64,000 nt of DNA from Actinotalea solisilvae (GTDB taxonomy: Bacteria > Actinomycetota > Actinomycetes > Actinomycetales > Cellulomonadaceae): positions 26,532 through 90,531 of the forward strand of contig NZ_JADDKQ010000008.1 of the NCBI RefSeq assembly GCF_016464425.1, written 5' to 3'. Positions 23,763-32,015 of the stretch are shown here, piece after piece (position 1 is the first letter of the stretch; each line of letters begins with the position of its first letter). Both the position numbers and the translations under genes were made by a program. The notes beneath the pieces are model-generated. The model saw only the letters and a program-made list of their open reading frames with translations. It had not been told where the DNA came from and did no database searches.

Positions 23763-23794
23763 CCGCTGCCGCCGGTGCCCGCCGGCGGCAGCGG
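23763..23794 (-). terminator. Hairpin terminator of the glp operon
   Basis: Perfect 13-base stem CCGCTGCCGCCGG/CCGGCGGCAGCGG with a TGCCCG loop, starting 17 bases past the glpK stop. Confidence 0.75.
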
Positions 23795-23811
23795 TCAGGG
23801 TGCGACCGACG

Positions 23812-25329
23812 TCACTCGGTGTCGGCGTCGACCCAGTCGAAGGTCTTCGTGACGGCCTTCTTCCAGTTGCGGTACGTCTTGTCCCGCGCCTCGGGGTCCA
23901 TCGAGGGCTCCCAGCGCTTGTCCTCGGCCCAGTTGTCGATGACGTCCTGCTCGCCCTGCCAGAAGCCGACGGCGATGCCGGCCGCGTAGGCCGCGCCGAG
24001 CGCCGTCGTCTCGGCGACCTTCGGCCGCACGACGGGGACGCCGAGGATGTCCGCCTGGAACTGCATGAGCAGCTCGTTGGCGATCATGCCGCCGTCGACC
24101 TTGAGCTCCGTGAGGTCCACGCCCGAGTCGGCGTTCATGGCGTCCAGGACCTCGCGGGTCTGGAACGCCGTCGCCTCGAGCGCGGCCCGGGCGATGTGCC
24201 CCTTGTTGACGTACCGGGTGAGGCCCGCGAGCACGCCGCGCGCGTCGCCCCGCCAGTACGGCGCGAAGAGGCCCGAGAACGCCGGCACGAAGTAGGCGCC
24301 GCCGTTGTCCTCGACCGTCGAGGCGAGCTGCTCGATCTCGGGGGCGTCCTTGATGAGCCCGAGGTTGTCGCGCAGCCACTGCACGAGCGAGCCGGTCACG
24401 GCGATCGAGCCCTCGAGCGCGTAGACCTGCGGCTGGTCGCCGATCTTGTAGCAGACCGTCGTGAGGAGGCCGTTCTTGGACTGGATCGGCTCCGTGCCCG
24501 TGTTGAGGAGCATGAAGTTGCCCGTGCCGTACGTGTTCTTGGCCGTGCCGACCTCGAAGCACGCCTGGCCGAACGTCGCGGCCTGCTGGTCGCCGAGGAT
24601 GCCCGCGATGGGCACGCCCGGGACCATGCCGCCCTCGCGCCCGTTGCCGTAGACCTCGGACGACGAGCGGATCTCGGGCAGCATCGACACCGGGATCTGC
24701 ATGTCGCCGGCGATCTCCTCGTTCCACGTGAGCGAGTCGATGTTCATGAGCATCGTCCGGGACGCGTTGGTGACGTCCGTGACGTGCACGCCGCCGTTGA
24801 CGCCGCCCGTCATGTTCCACACGACCCACGAGTCGGTGTTGCCGAACGCGAGGTCGCCGCGCTCCGCCTTCTCGCGCGCGCCCTCGACGTTGTCGAGGAT
24901 CCAGCGGATCTTCGGCCCCGAGAAGTAGGTGGCGAGCGGGAGGCCCACGCGCTCCTTGTAGCGCTCGGCGCCGCCGCCCATCGCCGCGAGGTCGTCGCAG
25001 ATCTTCTGGGTCCGCGTGTCCTGCCAGACGATCGCGTTGTAGACGGGCTTGCCCGTCGTGCGGTCCCAGACGACGGCGGTCTCGCGCTGGTTGGTGATGC
25101 CGACCGCCGCGATGTCGCGGTGGGTGAGGTTGGCCCGCGTCAGCGCGAGGCCGACGACCTCACGGACGTTGGTCCAGATCTCCTCGGGGTCGTGCTCGAC
25201 CCAGCCGGGCTTGGGGAAGATCTGCTCGTGCTCCTTCTGGCCCGTCGAGACGATCGAGCCGGAGTGGTCGAAGACGATCGCCCGGGAGCTCGTCGTGCCC
25301 TGGTCGATGGCGAGGATGTAGTCAGCCAT
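23812..25329 (-). CDS. glpK: Glycerol kinase
   Basis: A 505-residue FGGY-family kinase that phosphorylates glycerol to sn-glycerol 3-phosphate. The N-terminal phosphate loop [18 protein letters not shown], the glycerol-contacting [19 protein letters not shown], the [12 protein letters not shown] region, and the ATP-binding [11 protein letters not shown] and [11 protein letters not shown] motifs are all in place. Length equals the family norm (about 500). It is the last gene of glpD-glpF-glpK: the gap to glpF is 49 bases and two hairpin terminators follow. Regulation probably comes from the divergent SorC-type regulator upstream of glpD. Confidence 0.97.
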   Translation of the reverse strand: MADYILAIDQGTTSSRAIVFDHSGSIVSTGQKEHEQIFPKPGWVEHDPEEIWTNVREVVGLALTRANLTHRDIAAVGITNQRETAVVWDRTTGKPVYNAIVWQDTRTQKICDDLAAMGGGAERYKERVGLPLATYFSGPKIRWILDNVEGAREKAERGDLAFGNTDSWVVWNMTGGVNGGVHVTDVTNASRTMLMNIDSLTWNEEIAGDMQIPVSMLPEIRSSSEVYGNGREGGMVPGVPIAGILGDQQAATFGQACFEVGTAKNTYGTGNFMLLNTGTEPIQSKNGLLTTVCYKIGDQPQVYALEGSIAVTGSLVQWLRDNLGLIKDAPEIEQLASTVEDNGGAYFVPAFSGLFAPYWRGDARGVLAGLTRYVNKGHIARAALEATAFQTREVLDAMNADSGVDLTELKVDGGMIANELLMQFQADILGVPVVRPKVAETTALGAAYAAGIAVGFWQGEQDVIDNWAEDKRWEPSMDPEARDKTYRNWKKAVTKTFDWVDADTE

Positions 25330-25378
25330 GTCAGTCCTTCACGTCGTCGTGCAGGTGGATGGGGGGTGGGGGTGCGCG

Positions 25379-26113
25379 TCAGGCGAGACCGGCGGCGAGG
25401 AGGCCGGCGAGCACGCCGCCGACGATCGGACCGAGCACCGGGACCCACGCGTAGCCCCAGTCGCTCGAGCCCTTGCCCTTGATGGGCAGGAGGGCGTGCG
25501 CGATGCGCGGGCCGAGGTCACGGGCCGGGTTGATGGCGTAGCCCGTCGGGCCGCCGAGGCTCAGGCCGATGCCGACGACGAGCATGGCGACGGCGAGCGG
25601 GCCGAGCTCGCTGGGGGTGTTGCCGAACATGAGGATGATGAAGACGAGCACGAAGGTGCCCAGGACCTCGGTGAGGAAGTTCCAGCTGTAGCTGCGGATG
25701 GCCGGGCCCGTGGAGAAGACGGCGAGCTTGGTCGCGGGGTCCGCGTCCTCGTCGAAGTGCTTCTTGTAGGCGACGAAGGCGAGCACGGCGCCCAGGAACG
25801 CGCCGACCATCTCACCGGCCAGGTAGACGAGCGTCGACATCGCGTCGACGGGCACCCCGGGGGCGTACTCCTCCGCACCGTTGGCCAGGAGACCGAACGT
25901 GACGGCGGGGTTGAGGTGTGCGCCCGACCGGTACGCCGCGTAGACGCCGGCGAAGACCGCGAGGCCCCACCCGAACGTGATGACGATCCAGCCACCGTTG
26001 AAGCCCTTGGTCCCGGGCAGGATCACGTTGGCGACCACGCCTGCACCCAGGAGGAGCAGGATGGCGGTTCCGATCACCTCCGAGATGAAGACCTGGGTCA
26101 TGGTGACGTCCAT
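25379..26113 (-). CDS. glpF: Glycerol uptake facilitator (aquaglyceroporin)
   Basis: A 244-residue MIP-family channel with six membrane helices and two re-entrant loops. The two pore motifs are SGAHLNPAVTFG and GYAINPARDLGPR; the Asp after the second NPAR is diagnostic of glycerol facilitators rather than water channels. The ATG at 26113 follows GAGGAAAC and is preferred to a longer start that adds only polar residues. It sits between glpD and glpK and would deliver glycerol by facilitated diffusion for trapping by GlpK. Confidence 0.95.
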   Translation of the reverse strand: MDVTMTQVFISEVIGTAILLLLGAGVVANVILPGTKGFNGGWIVITFGWGLAVFAGVYAAYRSGAHLNPAVTFGLLANGAEEYAPGVPVDAMSTLVYLAGEMVGAFLGAVLAFVAYKKHFDEDADPATKLAVFSTGPAIRSYSWNFLTEVLGTFVLVFIILMFGNTPSELGPLAVAMLVVGIGLSLGGPTGYAINPARDLGPRIAHALLPIKGKGSSDWGYAWVPVLGPIVGGVLAGLLAAGLA

Positions 26114-26209
26114 GTTTCCTCGATTCACTCGCGGGGACTTCGTTGTCACGTGCGCTCCGGGCGGGGTGCCCGGAGAGTGGGAAGGTCCGGCATGCCGCCG
26201 GACGCGTGC

Positions 26210-28024
26210 TCAGGTGCCGGCGGGACCGGCGGCCGCGGGGGAGCCCTCGGGCGACCCGGGCTTGAGGCCGCCGCCGGGGTTGTCCGGACCCAGGTCGACG
26301 AGCGGCGTGATGTCCGGGACGCGCAGGCGCGCGGCCTCGGCCGAGGCGTCGTCGGGCTCGTGGGACGCGGCCTCCTCGGCCTCGCACCGCGCGCGGTAGG
26401 CGGCGACCTCGGCCGCCCGCCGCTCGGCGGACCAGCCGAGGCGCTCGCCGACCAGCTCGGCGATCTCCTCGACGGCGGCGAGGCCGCGGTCGCGCTGCTC
26501 GTAGACGAGGCGCGTGCGGTGGACCATGACGTCCTCGAGGTGGAGCACGCCCTCGTGGCTGGCCGCGTACGCGACCTCCGCCCGCAGGTAGGCCGGCGCG
26601 CCCTCGAGCGGGCGGCCGAGCGACGGGTCGGCCTCGACCATGTCGATGAGGTCGGTGAGCAGCGAGCCGTAGCGGTGGAGCAGGTGGTCGACCATGAACC
26701 GCGTCCACCCGTGCGTCCGGGCGATCCGCTTGGCCTGCCGCTGGAGCACGGCGTGGCCCTCGGCCCCCGCGAGCGGGATGCGGTCCGTGATCGACGGGAG
26801 CGCCTTGGCGCGCTCGCCGATCGCGAAGTCGACGGCGTCCTTGGCCATGACGCGGTAGGTCGTGAGCTTGCCGCCCGCGATCACGGTGAGGCCGGGGGTC
26901 GGCGAGGCGACGGTGTGCTCGCGCGACACCTTCGCCGACGACGTGCCCTCCTTGGTGCCCGGCTGGAGCAGGGGCCTCAGGCCCGCCCACGTGCCGATGA
27001 TGTCGTCGCGCGTGATCGGGTCGGCGAGCACCGCGTTGGCGTGCTCGATGACGTAGTCGATGTCGGCCGCCGTCGCCACGGGGTGGACGAGCTCCTGCTC
27101 CCACGGGGTGTCCGTGGTCCCGATGACCCAGTAGCGGGACCACGGGATGACGAACAGGACGCTCTTCTCGGTCTGCAGGATCAGCCCGACGTCGCCGCGG
27201 ATGCGCTCGCGCGGCACGACGATGTGGATGCCCTTGGAGGCGAGGACCCGCAGGCCGCCCTCGTCGCCCGCGAGCGCCTCGGTCTCCTCGGTCCACACGC
27301 CCGTGGCGTTGATGACCTGGTCGGCGTGGACGGTGATGCGGCGGCCGGTCTCGAGGTCCTGCACGACGGCGCCGTTGACCACGCCCGTCGCGCGGCGCGT
27401 GAGGTCGACGACCTGCGTGCGGCTCGCGGCGTGGGCGCCGTACGTGACCGCGGTCCGGACGATCGTCGTGACCAGGCGCGCGTCGTCGACGCTCGCGTCC
27501 CAGTAGCGGACCGCGCCGACGGCGGCGTCGTGCCGCAGGTCGGGGAAGAGCCGCTCCATGCCCGTCCGGGTCACGTGGCGGTGCCACGGCATCGCGCGGT
27601 TGCCGGGTGCGACGCTCGCGAGCACGTCGTAGAGGGCGACGCCGGCGCCGACGTACGCGCGCTCCCAGACGCGGTTGGTCAGTGGGTAGAGGAACGAGAC
27701 GGGGCGCACGAGGTGCGGGGCGATCTTCTTGAGCAGCAGGTCGCGCTCGGTGAGGGCCTCGTGCACCAGGTGGAAGTCGAGCATCTGGAGGTAGCGCAGG
27801 CCGCCGTGGACGAGCTTGCTCGACCGGCTCGAGGTGCCGCTCGACCAGTCCTGCGCCTCGACGATGCCGACCCGCAGGCCGCGCGTCACGGCGTCGAGCG
27901 CGATGCCCGCCCCCGTGACACCTCCGCCGATGACCAGGACGTCCAGCTCCTCGCCGGCTCCCGACCGCTCGAGCGCGTCGAGCGCGTCCTCGCGTGACTG
28001 TGGCGTCAGTGCCGCTGTCCTCAC
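26210..28024 (-). CDS. glpD: Glycerol-3-phosphate dehydrogenase (FAD, aerobic type)
   Basis: A 604-residue flavoprotein oxidising glycerol 3-phosphate to dihydroxyacetone phosphate at the membrane and passing electrons to quinone. The FAD dinucleotide fold is VLVIGGGVTGAGIALDAV; family signatures follow: SGTSSRSSKLVHGGLRYLQ and WDASVDDARLVTTIVRTA. Substrate-site elements VINATGVWTEE, FVIPWSRYWVIGTTDTPW and AGLRPLLQPG come next, with the C-terminal helical domain containing HLLHRYGSLL. The last 30 residues are a Pro/Gly/Asp-rich tail not usual in GlpD. A very strong ribosome binding site (AGGAGGAGG) precedes the GTG at 28024. First gene of the glp operon. Confidence 0.95.
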   Translation of the reverse strand: MRTAALTPQSREDALDALERSGAGEELDVLVIGGGVTGAGIALDAVTRGLRVGIVEAQDWSSGTSSRSSKLVHGGLRYLQMLDFHLVHEALTERDLLLKKIAPHLVRPVSFLYPLTNRVWERAYVGAGVALYDVLASVAPGNRAMPWHRHVTRTGMERLFPDLRHDAAVGAVRYWDASVDDARLVTTIVRTAVTYGAHAASRTQVVDLTRRATGVVNGAVVQDLETGRRITVHADQVINATGVWTEETEALAGDEGGLRVLASKGIHIVVPRERIRGDVGLILQTEKSVLFVIPWSRYWVIGTTDTPWEQELVHPVATAADIDYVIEHANAVLADPITRDDIIGTWAGLRPLLQPGTKEGTSSAKVSREHTVASPTPGLTVIAGGKLTTYRVMAKDAVDFAIGERAKALPSITDRIPLAGAEGHAVLQRQAKRIARTHGWTRFMVDHLLHRYGSLLTDLIDMVEADPSLGRPLEGAPAYLRAEVAYAASHEGVLHLEDVMVHRTRLVYEQRDRGLAAVEEIAELVGERLGWSAERRAAEVAAYRARCEAEEAASHEPDDASAEAARLRVPDITPLVDLGPDNPGGGLKPGSPEGSPAAAGPAGT

Positions 28025-28038
28025 GGTGCCTCCTCCTG

Positions 28039-28056
28039 CCCCGGACCGATCCGGGG
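28039..28056. promoter_or_regulatory. Palindromic hairpin in the glpD leader
   Basis: CCCCGGA-CCGA-TCCGGGG, a 7-base perfect stem just upstream of the glpD ribosome binding site. It could form a leader hairpin or an operator; a role is not established. Confidence 0.35.
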
Positions 28057-28131
28057 ACGGATGTCGCACGTGCAGGCGCCCCGGGGGACGGAGATCGTCC
28101 CGGTGGCAGGGTGTCGGTCGCGCGACAGCCC

Positions 28132-28181
28132 TATGCTGGCGATGCCCGAACGAACGCGCAACCCAGGTGCACGAACGTGCA
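28132..28181. promoter_or_regulatory. Divergent glpD/sorC control region with phased repeats
   Basis: TATGCT (28132-28137) is a plausible -10 for the regulator. CGAACGCGCA (28151-28160) and CGAACGTGCA (28172-28181) are direct repeats 21 bases apart, two DNA turns; the second is half of the palindrome TGCACGAACGTGCA (28168-28181). GCACGTGC at 28066-28073 is a further related palindrome. They are candidate operators for the SorC-type regulator. Confidence 0.5.
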
Positions 28182-28261
28182 GCGCGCCGACGGGGGGCCC
28201 ACGGCGACGGCGCCGCGCGGCCTTCGCAGCGAGCCCCGACGACGGCCCGAGGAGGTGCCCG

Positions 28262-29230
28262 GTGATCGACGACGACGGCGCTGACGTGCGGGAGGACGTG
28301 CTCCGGGCGGCCTCGATGTACTACCTCCAGGACCTCAAGATGGAGGTCATCGCGCGGCACCTCGGGACGTCGCGCTCGACGGTCTCGCGGCTGATCAAGC
28401 GTGCGCGCGAGACCGGGCTGGTCGAGATCACGCTGCGGCCCGGCCGCACGCGCGCCCCGGGCCTGCGCCAGACCATCGCGCGCCGCTACGGCATCGAGGC
28501 CTACGTGACGCCCGTGGCGGACTCCGCCACGGAGATCGAGCGGCTCGACCAGGTCGCGATCACGACGGCCAAGCTCATCGGCACGTGGTTCGACTCCGAC
28601 ATGGTGCTCGGCATCGCGTGGGGCACGACGCTCGCCGCCGTCGGGCGCCGGCTCACGCCCAAGGCGACGCGCGGGAGCGCCGTCGTGCAGCTCAACGGCG
28701 CCGCGAACACGCGCACGTCCGGCATCGAGTACGCGAGCGACCTCATCACGGGCTTCGGCGCGGCCTTCGACGCGACCGTCCACCACTTCCCCGTGCCCGC
28801 GTTCTTCGACTACCCGGAGACGAAGGCCGCGATGTGGCGCGAGCGCTCGGTGCGTCGCGTGCTCGACGTGCAGCGGCGCGCCGACATCGCGCTCTTCGGC
28901 GTCGGCGCCGTGGGCGGTGGGCTGCCGAGCCACGTGTACTCGGCGGGCTACCTGGACCAGGAGGACGTCGCGCTGCTGCACGACGAGGGCGTCGTCGGGG
29001 ACGTGTGCACCGTGTTCCTGCGCGCCGACGGCAGCTACGAGGACGTCGCGCTCAACGCGCGGGCGACGGGCCCGACGCCCGTCGAGCTCCAGCGCATCCC
29101 GCGTCGGGTCTGCGCGGTCGCGGGGGACAACAAGGTGGTCCCGCTGCGCGCCGCGCTCGCGGCGGGCGTCGTCACGGACCTGGTGGTCGACGAGCTCACG
29201 GCCGAGGCCCTCATGGCCGACGAGGCCTGA
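28262..29230 (+). CDS. SorC-family sugar-binding transcriptional regulator (glp operon regulator by context)
   Basis: A 322-residue regulator. The N-terminal helix-turn-helix is seen in AASMYYLQDLKMEVIARHLGTSRSTVSRLIKRARETG. The remainder is a SorC/DeoR-type phosphosugar-binding domain with the LGIAWGTTLAAVGRRL motif, GAANTRTSGIEYASDLITG, and the C-terminal RRVCAVAGDNKVVPLRAAL and VVTDLVVDE segments shared with phosphosugar isomerases. The GTG at 28262 follows GAGGAGG. It is divergent from glpD with phased direct repeats between, so it most likely controls glpDFK, sensing glycerol phosphate or dihydroxyacetone phosphate. That assignment rests on position. Confidence 0.85.
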   Translation: MIDDDGADVREDVLRAASMYYLQDLKMEVIARHLGTSRSTVSRLIKRARETGLVEITLRPGRTRAPGLRQTIARRYGIEAYVTPVADSATEIERLDQVAITTAKLIGTWFDSDMVLGIAWGTTLAAVGRRLTPKATRGSAVVQLNGAANTRTSGIEYASDLITGFGAAFDATVHHFPVPAFFDYPETKAAMWRERSVRRVLDVQRRADIALFGVGAVGGGLPSHVYSAGYLDQEDVALLHDEGVVGDVCTVFLRADGSYEDVALNARATGPTPVELQRIPRRVCAVAGDNKVVPLRAALAAGVVTDLVVDELTAEALMADEA

Positions 29231-29284
29231 GCGTCCCCCGGGTGCGCCGGCGGGACGGGTCTTCCGGTGGGCGCGCGACCGTCC

Positions 29285-29290
29285 TAGCCT
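29285..29290 (+). promoter_or_regulatory. -10 element upstream of the small secreted protein
   Basis: TAGCCT about 90 bases before the GTG at 29383, in an otherwise empty gap following the SorC gene. A leader of about 85 bases would result. Confidence 0.3.
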
Positions 29291-29382
29291 GCGAGGCGCC
29301 GGTGCACGCCGTGCGCCGGGCGGCGGCGAGAGCCGTCGTCGTCCGGGCGTCGCCCGCACGCCCCGCCCCACCGGAGGTCGCC

Positions 29383-29712
29383 GTGCGCCGTCCCCGTCCT
29401 GCCGCCGTCGTCGCCCCGCTGCTCGCCGCCGCCCTGGTCGGCGGCCTCGCGTCCGGCGCTGCGGCCGCCCCGAAGCCCCGCCCGAGCGACCCCGCCACCT
29501 GGGAGTACGGCGGTGTGTACGCCTGCTCCAAGGAGAGCGTGCCCCCGCGCACCTACACCTGGACCAAGGCGTCGGCGCTGGCGTTCGTCGTCATCCGGCA
29601 CGGCGGCGACTACTTCGTCAGCGATCTCGGCGACGCCAACGAGGGCGACCGCACCTACACGTTCACGACGAGCATCCGCTTCGTCATCTCGTGCGAGTTC
29701 ACCGACGCGTGA
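29383..29712 (+). CDS. Small secreted protein, unknown
   Basis: A 109-residue protein with a clear Sec signal peptide: basic start, a hydrophobic core (AAVVAPLLAAALVGGLASG), and a likely cleavage after AAAA. The mature part of about 78 residues has two cysteines (VYACSKES and ISCEFT) that could form a disulfide, and is rich in Tyr and Thr, suggesting a small beta-fold. CGGAGG precedes the GTG start. Its stop is four bases before the next gene, so the two form an operon. No family recognised. Confidence 0.6.
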   Translation: MRRPRPAAVVAPLLAAALVGGLASGAAAAPKPRPSDPATWEYGGVYACSKESVPPRTYTWTKASALAFVVIRHGGDYFVSDLGDANEGDRTYTFTTSIRFVISCEFTDA

Positions 29713-29716
29713 GCAG

Positions 29717-30304
29717 GTGAGCACGCGCGAGCGGCTCGTCGCGTGGCGGGGCGTCGACCCCGACCGCGTCGACGCCGCGCGCGTCGTGCTGCACGACGAC
29801 CGGCTGAGCGCGTGGGGGACGAGCTGCGCCGGCGACCACACGACGGCGTACCGCCTCGTCACCGGCGCGGGCTGGGTCACGCGCGAGCTGGACGTGACGT
29901 GCCGCGACGCCGCGGGCGAGCGCCGGCTCGAGCTGCGCCGGGCCGACGACGGCCGCTGGTCGGCCCGGCGGTGGTCCCGGGGTCAGGAGACGCCCGTGAC
30001 GCTGCCCGACCTCGACGGTGCGCTCGACTGCGACCTGGCGCTGTGCCCGCTGACGAACACGATGCCGCTGCTGCGCCTCCGCGCCGCCGGGACCGAGGCC
30101 ACGGGCGCACTGGTCATGGCGTGGGTCGCGGTGCCGGGCCTCGAGGTGCTCGCGTCCGAGCAGCGGTACGGGCCGTCGACCCCCACGCCCGACGGCGGCG
30201 CCGCGGTGCGGTTCGCGACGGACGGCTTCGCGGCGACGATCGTCGTCGACGCCGACGGGCTGGTCGTCGACTACCCCGGCATCGGCCGCCGCCTCACGGG
30301 CTGA
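29717..30304 (+). CDS. Putative glycolipid-binding domain protein (DUF1089-like)
   Basis: A 195-residue protein. The repeated Trp/Tyr and charged strand pattern matches the putative glycolipid-binding family (PF06475), a beta-sandwich related to LolA/LppX-like folds: LSAWGTSCAGDHTTAYRLV, VTRELDVTCRD, and especially DLDGALDCDLALCPLTNTMP. The family is found in many bacteria without experimental function. No signal peptide is present, so it is probably cytoplasmic. The GTG 29717 is preceded by GAGCAG, and the previous gene ends four bases upstream, indicating co-transcription. The convergent EamA gene ends nine bases downstream. Confidence 0.65.
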   Translation: MSTRERLVAWRGVDPDRVDAARVVLHDDRLSAWGTSCAGDHTTAYRLVTGAGWVTRELDVTCRDAAGERRLELRRADDGRWSARRWSRGQETPVTLPDLDGALDCDLALCPLTNTMPLLRLRAAGTEATGALVMAWVAVPGLEVLASEQRYGPSTPTPDGGAAVRFATDGFAATIVVDADGLVVDYPGIGRRLTG

Positions 30305-30313
30305 GGGTCTGCC

Positions 30314-31387
30314 TCAGCCCGGGGCGCGCTCGTCGTCGTGGGTGTGCCGGTGCTCCGTGTCGGGGTAGTGCGCGTGCGTGTGGGTGAGCACCGCGTGCCG
30401 ATGGCGGTGCCGGTGGCCGCGCGCGGGCACCGGCTCGTCGTGCTCGTGGTCGTGCTCGTGGTGCGCGTCGTGGACGTGCCAGTGGTCGTGCTCGGTCGCG
30501 GGGTGCGTGTGCTCGTGCGCGTGCTCCTCGGACAGGTGCAGCCAGGTGCCGAGCGCCATGAGCGCGGCGGCGACGGCGAGCGGCCAGGTGAGCGGCTCGC
30601 CGAGCGCGAGCGCGAGGACCGCGCCGAAGAACGGCGCGACCGAGAAGTACGCGCCCGCCCGGGCCGTCCCGACGTGCCGCAGGCCCACGATGAACAGGAC
30701 GAGGCTGACGCCGTAGGCGACGAAGCCGACGGCGGCCGCCGCAGCCACCGTCCCCGGCCCGGGCAGGCGGGAGCCCAGCGCGAGCGCGAGCGGGAGGTTG
30801 ACCGACCCCGCGACCGCACCCTTGACCATCGCGAGCCAGCCCGCGTCGGTCAGCGCGACCTTGCGCGTGAGGTTGTTGTCGAGGCCCCAGCACGCGCACG
30901 CGCCGAGCACGGCGAGCGAGGGCCACACGCTCCCCGCCTCGACCGACTGCCCACCGACGCTGAGGACGACGGCGCCCGCGACGATCGCGACCATGCCGAG
31001 CGCGACGCGGCGGTCGACGTTCTCGCGGAACACGAACCACGCGAGCAGCGCGGTGAACACGCCCTCGGCGTTGAGCAGCAACGACGCGCCCGACGCCGGC
31101 ATGCCCGCGAGCCCGACCATGAGGAGGACGGGCGCGACGGCGCCGCCCGCCGCCACGGCCCCGACGAGCGGTGGCAGGTCCGACCGCGCGGGCCGCACCC
31201 GAGGCGCCCGCCGCACCCGCCGGACGAGCGCCAGGCCGGTCCCGCTGCCGAGGTAGAGCAGCCCGGCGAGCAGCCACGGCGACGTCTCGCCGAGCAGCAG
31301 CTTGGCCAGCGGCGTGCCCGCGCCGAACAGCACGGCCGACGCGAGTGCCGCCTGAACGCCGCGGTTGCGCAGTCCGGTGGTGGTCAC
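30314..31387 (-). CDS. EamA/DMT transporter with histidine-rich C-terminal tail
   Basis: A 357-residue membrane protein. The first 280 residues contain ten hydrophobic helices forming two EamA repeats (for example ALASAVLFGAGTPLAKLLLG and SLAVLGACACWGLDNNLTRK, the second repeat's start). The last 70 residues are extraordinarily rich in His: EEHAHEHTHPATEHDHWHVH continues through HHEHDHEHDEP and ends with HRHTHDDE. Such tails bind transition metals and are typical of CDF or ZIP transporters, not of EamA proteins. Transport or sensing of a metal or metal complex is therefore possible but unproven. AGAGGA lies upstream of the GTG start. Divergent from an acetyltransferase gene, 33 bases apart. 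Confidence 0.8.
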   Translation of the reverse strand: MTTTGLRNRGVQAALASAVLFGAGTPLAKLLLGETSPWLLAGLLYLGSGTGLALVRRVRRAPRVRPARSDLPPLVGAVAAGGAVAPVLLMVGLAGMPASGASLLLNAEGVFTALLAWFVFRENVDRRVALGMVAIVAGAVVLSVGGQSVEAGSVWPSLAVLGACACWGLDNNLTRKVALTDAGWLAMVKGAVAGSVNLPLALALGSRLPGPGTVAAAAAVGFVAYGVSLVLFIVGLRHVGTARAGAYFSVAPFFGAVLALALGEPLTWPLAVAAALMALGTWLHLSEEHAHEHTHPATEHDHWHVHDAHHEHDHEHDEPVPARGHRHRHRHAVLTHTHAHYPDTEHRHTHDDERAPG

Positions 31388-31408
31388 GGCCCATCCTCTC
31401 GCGTGCCC

Positions 31409-31414
31409 TAGCGT
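31409..31414 (+). promoter_or_regulatory. -10 element of leaderless acetyltransferase promoter
   Basis: TAGCGT with six bases to the GTG at 31421. It lies in the 33-base divergent gap, so its -35 would be inside the EamA gene leader. Confidence 0.5.
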
Positions 31415-31420
31415 GACCCC

Positions 31421-31963
31421 GTGACGTCCGCCGACCCCTCGACCCGCGCCGCCGCGCCCGAGCAGCCGTACGAGATCCGGCCGGCCCTGCCGCGCGACGT
31501 CCGCGAGATCCGCGACCTCGTCGAGCCGTACGCGCAGCAGCGGATCCTGCTCGCGAAGGAGCTCGTCGGCTACTACGAGTCGGTCCAGGAGTTCGAGGTC
31601 GCGCAGGACGCGACGGGCGCGCTCATCGGCTGCGGCGCCGTGCACGTCATGTGGGCCGACCTCGCCGAGGTGCGCACGCTCGCGGTGCACCCCGCGTGGC
31701 GCGGTCGCGGCGTCGGCCACGCGCTGCTCGGCTCGCTCGTCGAGCGCGCGCGCCGGCTGGGGCTGAAGCGGCTCTTCTGCCTCACGTTCGAGGTCGACTT
31801 CTTCGCCGCGCACGGCTTCCGCGCGATCGCGGGCACGCCCGTGGACACGGAGGTCTACGCCGAGCTGCTGCGCTCGCACGACGACGGCGTCGCGGAGTTC
31901 CTCGACCTCGCGCGCGTGAAGCCGAACACGCTGGGCAACACACGGATGCTGCTCGACCTCTGA
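31421..31963 (+). CDS. Amino-acid N-acetyltransferase (GNAT; N-acetylglutamate synthase-like)
   Basis: A 180-residue GNAT enzyme. It starts YEIRPALPRDVREIRDLVEPYAQQRILLAKELVGYYESVQEF in the manner of the short ArgA-type N-acetylglutamate synthases of actinobacteria. It then shows LIGCGAVHVMWADLAEVRTLAVHPAWRGRGVGHALL, where RGRGVG is the acetyl-CoA loop, and FCLTFEVDFFAAHGF. The family makes N-acetylglutamate for arginine synthesis from acetyl-CoA. The gene is isolated from other arg genes here, so assignment rests on the protein only. Leaderless GTG start. Confidence 0.8.
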   Translation: MTSADPSTRAAAPEQPYEIRPALPRDVREIRDLVEPYAQQRILLAKELVGYYESVQEFEVAQDATGALIGCGAVHVMWADLAEVRTLAVHPAWRGRGVGHALLGSLVERARRLGLKRLFCLTFEVDFFAAHGFRAIAGTPVDTEVYAELLRSHDDGVAEFLDLARVKPNTLGNTRMLLDL

Positions 31964-32015
31964 GCGGCCCCTGACCCGGGTGTCACACCGGGGCGTCGTC
32001 GCACTCCTCACGGGT

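Noticed and set aside
25328..27997. 889-codon plus-strand open frame opposite glpF/glpD
   Set aside because: Antisense shadow: the minus-strand genes have full families and ribosome binding sites, and this frame has none.
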